Source: VRUG01 sp965372745 (GTDB lineage Bacteria > Planctomycetota > Phycisphaerae > Sedimentisphaerales > Anaerobacaceae). From it: a DNA stretch of 64,000 nucleotides. The notes beneath the pieces were generated by a model. That model did not search any database, was not told the DNA's origin, and saw only the letters and a program-made list of their open reading frames with translations. The stretch lies in assembly GCA_965372745.1 (NCBI GenBank), contig CBDVDM010000003.1, forward strand, positions 1-64,000, in the 5' to 3' direction. Below, piece by piece: positions 8,647 through 15,574 of the stretch (its first letter is position 1; the number at the start of each line of letters is the position of its first letter). Position numbers and translations under genes: made by a program.

Positions 8647-9114
8647 TTAGTCCGGTTTGACCTTGAAAATTGGCTGGCCGTATTCAACTGCCTGACCATC
8701 GGCTATCAATATTTCCACAATTGTTCCGCTGGTTTCAGCTTTTATCTCATTCATAACCTTCATAGCCTCGATTATACAAACGACGTTTTGCGGACTAATG
8801 TGAGAACCTATCTCAATATAACATTCTGAGTCTGGGCTTGGTCGGGCATAAAAAGTTCCTATAAGGGGTGCTTTAATTTCCACTAAACCATCATCTTTGG
8901 CTGTGGGAGCTTGAACTTGTGCTGTATCTAAGCCGGCTGGGGTGACAGGTAAACTGGCTGGCGGTACTTCGGTTGTAGCCGGCTGTTGTGGCAGCGAACG
9001 CTTGAGGTGAATTTTGTCATCACCGTGCTTGATCTCAAGCTCAGCCAGGTCATTGTCTTTCATAATGTCAATAAGCTCTTTTATTTTTTGCAGGTCCGTA
9101 TCTTTTTGTGACAT
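8647..9114 (-). CDS. accB: Biotin carboxyl carrier protein of acetyl-CoA carboxylase
   Basis: Carries biotin between biotin carboxylase and the carboxyltransferase. The 155-residue protein has an N-terminal helical part, a Pro/Ala-rich linker (about residues 45-75) and a C-terminal biotinyl domain with EAMKVMNEI, where Lys is biotinylated. The gap to accC is short enough for co-transcription. Confidence 0.96.
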   Translation of the reverse strand: MSQKDTDLQKIKELIDIMKDNDLAELEIKHGDDKIHLKRSLPQQPATTEVPPASLPVTPAGLDTAQVQAPTAKDDGLVEIKAPLIGTFYARPSPDSECYIEIGSHISPQNVVCIIEAMKVMNEIKAETSGTIVEILIADGQAVEYGQPIFKVKPD

Positions 9115-9244
9115 TACTGCATCCTTTCTTAATAGCGGCTCTGATTATTAGCCTGAACAAGTATATCTACGGGGGCTGTTATTGCAAGCAATTTCTGGAG
9201 GTTCTATGTCATTTGCCCAGTGTCTGTAGAAGATGCTAAATGCT

Positions 9245-9276
9245 CTATATTTAGCCTGCGGTTTTACCGCAGGTTT
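9245..9276. repeat. 32-bp hairpin repeat, copy 1
   Basis: The sequence ctatatttagcctgcggttt followed by taccgcaggttt folds into a hairpin (cctgcgg/ccgcagg). A second copy with a single base change lies at 61436-61467 in the same orientation. It is upstream of accB in otherwise gene-free DNA. Confidence 0.75.
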
Positions 9277-9314
9277 TGACTTGCTGAAACTGTAATGGCA
9301 ATTGTGGAACAGGC

Positions 9315-10127
9315 TTAAATAATTTCAAGGCCGACTGCTGTGATGTCATCGTCTTGTGAAGGGTTACCCTTTTGGTTCTGGACTAACTTATTAAGCATAT
9401 CCATCATTTCATTGATAGGATAATTTTGAATCTCGCAGAATTCCTTTGTGAAATTGAAACCTGTCTGGTCGTCGAAATGGCCTATTGCAGATTCCGCACC
9501 ATCAGAGTAGAGCAGCAATTTATCACCGCTTTGAAGCTGAATAGTTTGTTGAATATATTCTGTCTGTTCAAAAATTCCCAGTAATGAGCCTTGTATTTCC
9601 AATTGCTGTGGTTGTTCCTGGTCTCTTATAAGTATCGGATATGGATGACCTGCCCGCGAGTATGTTAGTTCTAAGGTTTCGATATTCAACAGGCAATAGC
9701 AGCATGTTACAAACTGATGGCCGGAAAGTTTCTGAGCGGTCATACGCAGATTTAGATTAGCCATAACTTCCGCAGGTGAAAAGATACGATAACTGTTACC
9801 GGTAGTTTCACGCATGACAAGTGCCTGTTTTAAAAAAATGGTAAGCAGGGCAGCTGGTACGCCATGTCCGACAACATCAGCTACATAAAAACCTATATGC
9901 TGCTCATCTATTCGAGCAATATCATAAATATCGCCTGAAACCCACTCGGCCGGCAAAAATATGGTAGCCCATCGCAGACCATCACATTTTGGCAATTGTT
10001 TGGGCAGAAAGTCACGCTGGACCAAACCAGCCATGCGGAGCTGTTCAGATAGATTATCCGCAAGCTCTAATGCTTTATGGATTTTTCTTCTTCTCTCTAC
10101 AGCAGCTTTTAGGCCTGCTTTTACCAT
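9315..10127 (-). CDS. SpoIIE/RsbU-type PP2C serine phosphatase
   Basis: Likely dephosphorylates an anti-sigma-factor antagonist in a partner-switching pathway. After a short basic helical N-terminus comes the linker QLRMAGLVQRDFLP and then the PP2C-like domain with WVSGDIYDI and FYVADVVGHGVPAALL (metal-binding Asp residues), YSRAGHPYPI, LLLYSDGAESA and SQDDDITAVGLEI. There is no sensor domain or membrane segment. ATG at 10127 is preferred to TTG at 10130 because gaggaaaa is spaced correctly. The gene at 26466 has the same phosphatase domain behind a GAF domain. No anti-sigma partner is adjacent. Confidence 0.88.
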   Translation of the reverse strand: MVKAGLKAAVERRRKIHKALELADNLSEQLRMAGLVQRDFLPKQLPKCDGLRWATIFLPAEWVSGDIYDIARIDEQHIGFYVADVVGHGVPAALLTIFLKQALVMRETTGNSYRIFSPAEVMANLNLRMTAQKLSGHQFVTCCYCLLNIETLELTYSRAGHPYPILIRDQEQPQQLEIQGSLLGIFEQTEYIQQTIQLQSGDKLLLYSDGAESAIGHFDDQTGFNFTKEFCEIQNYPINEMMDMLNKLVQNQKGNPSQDDDITAVGLEII

Positions 10128-10311
10128 CAATTTTCCTCTTTTTATTTATCGGACGTTTAATAAAGCTGTATTATGTATAGGTATTTTCGGTTTGTTAGGG
10201 GACTATTCTTTGCGTTTTTTTGATTTTTGTTATGTTTCTTTCATAAGCTAAACAGATAACCATATTTTTAGCTTTTGGAAAGGCATGTTTGTGAGGTTCT
10301 CGGTACATTTT

Positions 10312-11031
10312 TTAGCCGGCAAAAATGGCTGAGCCGATACGCAGTATTGTCGCCCCTTCTTCGATAGCGATTTGGTAGTCCGAGCTCATGCCCATGCTCA
10401 ACTCGGTAAACTGTGGTCCTGTGATTTTTTCGCCACGCATTTCGACAAATAGTTCTCTGGCACGGACAAAGCATGACCGAATTACATCCTGATTACGTGT
10501 AAGTGGTGCCATTGTCATCAGGCCGACGAGGTTGATATTGGGAAATGACTCTATCTGTTCTGCCAAATGTATCGCGGCCCCCACAGGCACGCCGTATTTC
10601 TGCGGTTCCTGTGAGGTATTAACCTGCATAAGGACGTCAGGGCATACATTCATTTTTGCAGCAGTAGTGTTTATTTCTTCTGTGAGCCTGAGTGTATCTA
10701 CTGAGTGTATGAGAGAAGCGATACTCAGTGCCTGTTGCACCTTATTGCGCTGAAGATGTCCTATCATGTGCCAATTGACTTTTTCAGGAAGACCATTTTT
10801 CTTGCTTGGTGTTAAAAATTCGTCTACCTGGGCGGAAACTTTTTTAAGCTGCTGGATACGATTTTCGCCGAGGTCTGTAAATCCCAGGCGGATAACCTCT
10901 TTTATAGTTTTGATAGTTACCGACTTGGTAACAACTATAAGTTTAATCTCCTTCGGGTCCCTGCCAACGCTGGCGCAGGTAGAGTTGATTGTCTCTTTTA
11001 CCCGTTCTATTCTTTCTGAAAGTTTTGCCAT
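10312..11031 (-). CDS. yggS: PLP homeostasis protein (YggS/PROSC family)
   Basis: PLP-binding single-domain TIM-barrel protein that buffers vitamin B6 and has no known enzymatic activity. The 239-residue length is normal. The PLP Lys is in LIVVTKSV, followed by LGFTDLGENRIQQL, WHMIGHLQRNKVQ, LMQVNTSQEPQK, LMTMAP and the C-terminal LSMGMSSDY with IGSAIFA. It follows the Topo VI-A gene by 19 bases on the same strand. Confidence 0.94.
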   Translation of the reverse strand: MAKLSERIERVKETINSTCASVGRDPKEIKLIVVTKSVTIKTIKEVIRLGFTDLGENRIQQLKKVSAQVDEFLTPSKKNGLPEKVNWHMIGHLQRNKVQQALSIASLIHSVDTLRLTEEINTTAAKMNVCPDVLMQVNTSQEPQKYGVPVGAAIHLAEQIESFPNINLVGLMTMAPLTRNQDVIRSCFVRARELFVEMRGEKITGPQFTELSMGMSSDYQIAIEEGATILRIGSAIFAG

Positions 11032-11050
11032 AAACAGTTACTATAAAGTT

Positions 11051-12145
11051 CTAAGGTAAAAATTTTGATGTATTCTTTAACTTGGCCGGAAGATACTTAT
11101 TGACTACGAAGTCAAGGCCGTGTTTGGCAAACGCCTGTTGCTCGACACGTACACCCATTTTTAACATCTGGTTAATTGCTTTTTGCCAGGGTTTGTGGTG
11201 CTTGACAAAGGGGTCGTTTTTAAGGGCATCTTTGGCTCTTTTAATATCAACTTCTTTAAGCGGATGGGTTGGAAGATTATAGGTTATAATGTCCTGCGGT
11301 GTCACGCCGAGAAAACGTACCGTCGGAACGCAGAAGAATTTGTTCAGATGAGCTGCATTGCCGGAACCTACTTTCAAAGTACGGTAAATATTGAAATATC
11401 CGTAAGGGTCACCGTCGACAAAGGCATAAACGGGTACTTTAAGTGTCTCGGTCAGCCTTCTTATAAAGCGCCGGCATGCCCGCGTTGGTACACCTCCCAT
11501 ATTAATTAGAATAGATTTTGTTTTTTTCCAGTAGTCATATTTTACCAGTCTTTGAAACATGCCAGCGGTTTCGATTGCAAGGATGAATTTCGCCTGGCCC
11601 TCGAATTTGAGATTTTCAACTTCAGTTGGGATGGAATAGGCGCCGGAACCGAATTTGGTACAGTCAATTTTGATTTTTTTACCTTTGTTGTCTGAGTCTA
11701 TGACTATCAACTTTCCGGCGACGGCACCGCCTTTTTCTTCAGGTGTAAATCTTAGTTGTTCGCGGTTGACTCTGAACATTGCCTCAACGTCATCCATTAT
11801 TGTGTCAGATTCAGCCTGTTCGGTGAAACCAGCCTTGCCCCAGTTTTTTGATATATAGTAAGCCTCTCTTTTTGTGGCCATATCATTTGTATCTACAAGC
11901 TGCTTGGAAAGTGACATCAATTTAAGACTCTGGGCGAAGGTTTTTACTGTGTTTACTGTCAAAGTGCGCTGCTTGTTTTTGCCGAGCATTTCGAAGTAAC
12001 CTGTTTTGACATGATATTTAACATTGCTTAATGAGCGAATCGGTGTGACCATCGTGGGGCTTTTGCTTTTTAATATCTTTGAGTGTATGTCTTTAGCGGT
12101 TTCAGTTATTTTTTTGGTCACAGAAGAGCTTTTTAGTTTTGCCAT
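11051..12145 (-). CDS. DNA topoisomerase VI subunit A (Spo11-like)
   Basis: Type IIB topoisomerase cleavage subunit. KREAYYISKNW carries the candidate catalytic Tyr in the winged-helix 5Y-CAP domain. The Toprim domain shows FILAIETAGMFQRL (metal-binding Glu) and YAFVDGDPYGYFNIYRTL (DXD). ATG at 12145 is preferred over 12181, since ggag sits seven bases before it; this gives 364 residues, normal for the family. The ATPase subunit B is not adjacent and not in the window, whereas archaea usually encode both together. Upstream lies a small-RNA candidate and downstream yggS. Topo VI is mainly archaeal and plant, scattered in bacteria. Confidence 0.92.
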   Translation of the reverse strand: MAKLKSSSVTKKITETAKDIHSKILKSKSPTMVTPIRSLSNVKYHVKTGYFEMLGKNKQRTLTVNTVKTFAQSLKLMSLSKQLVDTNDMATKREAYYISKNWGKAGFTEQAESDTIMDDVEAMFRVNREQLRFTPEEKGGAVAGKLIVIDSDNKGKKIKIDCTKFGSGAYSIPTEVENLKFEGQAKFILAIETAGMFQRLVKYDYWKKTKSILINMGGVPTRACRRFIRRLTETLKVPVYAFVDGDPYGYFNIYRTLKVGSGNAAHLNKFFCVPTVRFLGVTPQDIITYNLPTHPLKEVDIKRAKDALKNDPFVKHHKPWQKAINQMLKMGVRVEQQAFAKHGLDFVVNKYLPAKLKNTSKFLP

Positions 12146-12283
12146 CGAAGTACTCCGGAAAGGTATCAAACTTATCAGCATACTTTATGCCAATCATTTC
12201 TGAATTTCAAGCTATTTCATGTTAATACGCTTTTAAGTTTATAATTAAAACAGGCGAAAAACCCAAAAAAACCAATTTTTAGC

Positions 12284-12312
12284 TTGCATTTTTCTGTTGT
12301 AAACGTTACACT
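12284..12312 (+). promoter_or_regulatory. Sigma-70-like promoter for the 12.3-kb RNA
   Basis: ttgcat at 12284 and tacact at 12307 with exactly 17 bases between, pointing into a structured, terminated, non-coding segment. Confidence 0.6.
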
Positions 12313-12318
12313 ACTGTC

Positions 12319-12521
12319 GATAACTAAGTGGGGTGAAATCCTTTGGAAAAGGCTCAATGTGCGGGGTTTTTCGTTGACAGTTTTTGCCAAAGGAGTTAGA
12401 GTCCCTGGAGATAGCTTGAAAAGTGAAAAAATGCTGCTGTTTGTAGCAGCTTATAAACCTCGGCGAGGCAGCGTGGCACATCGGTTTCCCCCCCAACCGG
12501 TTCCACCACCTCGCCCTTTTT
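12319..12521 (+). ncRNA. Candidate structured small RNA, family not recognised
   Basis: About 200 nt between a promoter and a terminator. Helix 1: tcctttgg (12339-12346) pairs with ccaaagga (12387-12394), continues by aaaa/tttt, and inside it tcaatg (12354) pairs with cgttga (12372). Helix 2: gctgct/agcagc at 12433-12450. Helix 3: the long terminator stem at 12462-12515. It matches none of the 6S, SRP, tmRNA or RNase P signatures I know. The neighbouring protein genes on both sides are on the minus strand, so it is not a leader of a plus-strand gene. Confidence 0.55.
12462..12521 (+). terminator. Terminator of the candidate small RNA
   Basis: Stem ggcgagg/cctcgcc with inner pairings gtgg/ccac and cggtt/aaccg, followed by five T. 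The three-tier hairpin may also be a functional domain of the RNA. Confidence 0.7.
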
Positions 12522-12562
12522 ATGCGCAAAAAATCACTTATACCAAGTCCGATTATTAAGTG

Positions 12563-12673
12563 CGCTGTTGTCATTTCGACCGAAGGGCCACGAAGTGGCT
12601 CGTAGTGGAGAAATCTGTTTTTTTAATAGATTTTTCGATTCGCCTACGGCTCGCTCGAAATGACACACGAGCG
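12563..12673. repeat. Imperfect palindromic element with GTCATTTCGA ends
   Basis: Left end cgct..gtcatttcgac and right end gctcgaaatgac..agcg are inverted copies; inside, gagaaatct pairs with agatttttc. The whole 111 bp can form one long hairpin. A related half-copy lies at 62337-62374. It encodes nothing and resembles a MITE or REP-type repeat. Confidence 0.75.
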
Positions 12674-12734
12674 TATTAACTAATCGTAATTCGTATTATA
12701 TCAATTTCAGTTAATAAAAGCCGATTTGATCCTA

Positions 12735-12761
12735 TTGTCATTCCCGCGAAAGAGGGAATCT
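12735..12761. repeat. Short palindrome of the GTCATTCCCGCG type
   Basis: attgtcattcccgcgaaaga followed by gggaatc contains the inverted pair attccc/gggaat. It follows the GTCATTTCGA element in the same gene-free stretch. Confidence 0.5.
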
Positions 12762-12859
12762 ATAATCTTTATTTTTAAAAGTAAACTCAGAATATCGGCT
12801 CCAATTAACTTGAATTATTATTAGAACCAGGAAGCTATCACAGCAACAGTATAGAGATT

Positions 12860-13270
12860 CTATTCTCCGCGGATTTGTACCTTCACTTTTCGATTGCGGG
12901 GTCCGTCAAATTCACAGAAGAAAATGCCTTGCCATGTACCAAGACCGAGAGAGCCGTTTTGCAGAATTATTTGTTCGCTGCAGCCGACGAGCGAACTTTT
13001 AACATGAGCGTCGGAATTACCTTCACAATGCCTGTAACCGGGTTTATTTTGCTCGATTAAGTCGGAGAGGGTCAAAATAATATCGTGAGGGACATCCGGG
13101 TCGGCATTTTCGTTTATGGTAATTGCCGCTGTTGTGTGAGGACAGTAAACAATCACGTCACCGTTGGAAATGCCCGATTCACTTACAGCAGAGTGAACCT
13201 GGCTTGTAATATCGAGCATCTGGTTGCGGTCTTTGCTGCTTACGCTAAAATCCATTTCGATAATTTTCAT
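12860..13270 (-). CDS. yjbQ: YjbQ family protein (secondary thiamine-phosphate synthase)
   Basis: The 136-residue UPF0047/YjbQ fold; members show weak thiamine-phosphate synthase activity, but the true role is uncertain. Visible signatures are VYCPHTTAAITINENADPDV, then YRHCEGNSDAHVKSSL and GTWQGIFFCEFDGPR, which supply the conserved His, Glu and Asp residues. It is 10 bases downstream of argS on the same strand, so likely in the rsfS-argS-yjbQ transcription unit. Confidence 0.9.
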   Translation of the reverse strand: MKIIEMDFSVSSKDRNQMLDITSQVHSAVSESGISNGDVIVYCPHTTAAITINENADPDVPHDIILTLSDLIEQNKPGYRHCEGNSDAHVKSSLVGCSEQIILQNGSLGLGTWQGIFFCEFDGPRNRKVKVQIRGE

Positions 13271-13280
13271 AAGTCCACCT

Positions 13281-15116
13281 CTACATTTGCTCGACTACAT
13301 CAATGCCTAAAAGTTCACATAGGCCGTGCCGGATAGTTTTTGCGGTCAAGTCGCAAAGCAACAGCCTTGTCGGCCGTTTATCAGGTCCCGCTTTTAGTAC
13401 GGGGCAGTTGGTATAAAAGGCGCTGAATTTTTGTGCTAATTCATACAGATAACCTGTTAAATAGTTAGGCCTGTAGTCGGCGGCTGCGGATTCTATTGCC
13501 TCACCGTAACGGCATAAGTGTTTGGCCAAATCCAGCTCTGATGTCTCAGTCAGATTTAATTGTTCTACATCAGCAAGCTCTGTCTCGATATCAACATCTT
13601 TTGCCTGAGCCTTGCGTTCTATTGATTTGATTCTTGCATAGGCATATTGCATATACGGTGCGGTATTTCCGTCCATCGCCAGCATCCTGTCGAAACTGAA
13701 AATATAGTCACTGCTGCGGTTATTCGAATAATCTGCATACTTGACAGCCCCAATTCCGACGGCATTTGCAATTTTTTCTTTTTTATCGCCGTCAAGCTCA
13801 GGATTTTTTTCTTCAACGACTTTTCGAGCCTGTTCGACAGCTTGTTCGAGAAGCTCTTTTAGCTTCACATTTTCACCGGAGCGTGTTTTTAACGGCTGGT
13901 TATTTTCGCCTAAAACACTGCCGAAGGTAACGTGAACCAACTCTATTTTCTGTTTTCTGTTATCTGATTTCTGACATCTGATTTCTGACGTCTGTTTCAT
14001 ATCCCACTTAGCCATTTTCGCAACAGCAAAGACCATCTCGAAATGCAGGCTTTGCCTTGCGTCAGTGACGTAAACAATTTTATCCGCTTTCAATTCATCG
14101 ACACGGTATCGAATAGCTGCCAAATCCGTTGTCGCATAAAGAAAGGCACCATCACTTTTTTGTATGATTAAAGGTAAAGGCTGACCCTCTTTATTCTTAA
14201 AACCTTCAGGAAATACACAAACCGCTCCATCGGATTCAACAGCAAGTTCGTTGCTTTTCAGTTCTCTTACTACATCAGCTAATTTGTCGTTATAAAAACT
14301 CTCACCACGAATATGCTCATCAGTTAGAGTTACTAAGAGTCGACTATAAATTTCCTGATAATGCTTTTCGGATTCATTTACAATTCTTTGCCAATAAGTC
14401 AACATAGAGGGGTCTTTGCTTTGAAGTTTTACTACACACTCACGAGAGTTTTCTGCAAATTTATCATCTGTGTCATATAATTCTTTGGCTTTTCTGTAGA
14501 AATCTTCCATATCTGTGAATTTTAGGTCGTCTGATTTACCTGTATTATGCATACCATCTAAAGCTGCTGTAGTGTGTAGTTTAATCATATAATTAACTAA
14601 CATTCCGAATTGCGTTCCCCAGTCACCGATGTGGTTTTGTCGGATAACCTTATGGCCGAGAAATTCAAGCGTTCGGCAGATGCAGTCGCCGATGATTGTG
14701 CTTCGCAGATGGCCTACATGCATCTGCTTTGCGATATTCGGGCCCGAAAAATCAACCACGACAGTCTCTAACTTTTCGGTTTTATTTATACCCAGATGAT
14801 TTGTTTTATCAGCGTTAATCTCTAACAGAGTTTTGGCGAGATATTCCGGTTTTAATTTCAGGTTGATAAAGCCGGGGCCTGCGATTTGTGGTTTTTCACA
14901 GATGTCACTAACGTCGAGTTTCTCAACTACTTTTTCCGCTAACTGTTGCGGGTTGGTCTTGATTTTTTTAGCGATACCCATCACGCCGTTGGCCTGGTAG
15001 TCGCCGAATTTGGGGTCGGCTGTAGGACGTACAACAGCAGGGCAGCCGCTCATCCCTGATATATCAGCTATTAGTTTGCTGATTCGCTCTTCGAGTATGT
15101 CAATAGCAGGTATCAT
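13281..15116 (-). CDS. argS: Arginyl-tRNA synthetase
   Basis: Class I synthetase of 611 residues. It has the N-terminal tRNA-recognition domain, the HIGH-type motif in PNIAKQMHVGHLRSTIIGD (near residue 130), FDRMLAMDGNTAPYMQYAYAR and a C-terminal DALR-type helical domain. The KMSKS equivalent is KTRSG. Residues about 374-391 are encoded by a repetitive tract (13942-13996) lying between the conserved WDM and LVHVTFGSVLG segments, an insertion absent from ordinary ArgS. The start overlaps the rsfS stop by four bases. Confidence 0.96.
   Translation of the reverse strand: MIPAIDILEERISKLIADISGMSGCPAVVRPTADPKFGDYQANGVMGIAKKIKTNPQQLAEKVVEKLDVSDICEKPQIAGPGFINLKLKPEYLAKTLLEINADKTNHLGINKTEKLETVVVDFSGPNIAKQMHVGHLRSTIIGDCICRTLEFLGHKVIRQNHIGDWGTQFGMLVNYMIKLHTTAALDGMHNTGKSDDLKFTDMEDFYRKAKELYDTDDKFAENSRECVVKLQSKDPSMLTYWQRIVNESEKHYQEIYSRLLVTLTDEHIRGESFYNDKLADVVRELKSNELAVESDGAVCVFPEGFKNKEGQPLPLIIQKSDGAFLYATTDLAAIRYRVDELKADKIVYVTDARQSLHFEMVFAVAKMAKWDMKQTSEIRCQKSDNRKQKIELVHVTFGSVLGENNQPLKTRSGENVKLKELLEQAVEQARKVVEEKNPELDGDKKEKIANAVGIGAVKYADYSNNRSSDYIFSFDRMLAMDGNTAPYMQYAYARIKSIERKAQAKDVDIETELADVEQLNLTETSELDLAKHLCRYGEAIESAAADYRPNYLTGYLYELAQKFSAFYTNCPVLKAGPDKRPTRLLLCDLTAKTIRHGLCELLGIDVVEQM
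13942..13996 (-). repeat. In-frame repeat insertion inside argS
   Basis: On the coding strand the unit gtcagaaatcagat occurs twice in tandem, followed by the degenerate aacagaaaacagaa. It adds about 18 polar residues without breaking the frame. The same CTGT/CTGA word style recurs in the intergenic tract at 32958-33017. Confidence 0.8.
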
Positions 15117-15472
15117 TTAATTGATAATCTTTCTGCGTCGCCCCAGAGCAGTTCCAAATCGTAATAGTCCCGGTATTCGTTGTCGAAGACATGAACTACG
15201 ACATCGACGAAATCAACTAAAATCCATTTTGCCTGCTCATAGCCTGCTCTTCCGAAACGTACAAATCCCACTTTTTTGGCATGTTCACTGATTTCATCGA
15301 TAACGGTGCGCATTTGCCTGTCACTTGTTCCGGTAGCTATCACAAAGAAATCTGTGGCAGGGGACTTTCCTGTTAAATCCATAACCACAATATCTGTGCA
15401 ATGTCTTTCAGCAGCTATCTTCGCAGCAGCTAATGCTAAATCTTTTGAGTCGCTAATTTTACTTTTTGCCAA
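15113..15472 (-). CDS. rsfS: Ribosomal silencing factor RsfS
   Basis: Binds uL14 on the 50S subunit and blocks subunit joining in poor conditions. The 119-residue length is normal. Signatures are VMDLTGKSPATDFFVIATGTSDRQ (shown in part), the GYEQAKWILVDFVDVVVHVF region, and YRDYYDLELLWGDA near the end. It is the first gene of rsfS-argS-yjbQ, with a four-base overlap into argS. It is more often found beside nadD, which here is 10 kb away. Confidence 0.95.
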   Translation of the reverse strand: MAKSKISDSKDLALAAAKIAAERHCTDIVVMDLTGKSPATDFFVIATGTSDRQMRTVIDEISEHAKKVGFVRFGRAGYEQAKWILVDFVDVVVHVFDNEYRDYYDLELLWGDAERLSIK

Positions 15473-15486
15473 GTTATACCCTCGTT

Positions 15487-15523
15487 TTTATAAATAAAAA
15501 GGGTGGCCTAAAGAGGCCACCCC
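15487..15523 (-). terminator. Terminator downstream of hppA
   Basis: Perfect 8-bp stem gggtggcc/ggccaccc (15501-15522). On the minus strand it is followed by tttttattt, so it ends hppA transcription before rsfS. Confidence 0.9.
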
Positions 15524-15574
15524 GATAGTTTACCATATAGAAAACCTGCGTCAACAGTCAGGTCGCAGTGTCTA

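Noticed and set aside
12284..12574. ORFs on both strands across the 12.3-kb RNA
   Set aside because: They have no coding pattern or ribosome site, and the DNA shows promoter, helices and terminator instead.
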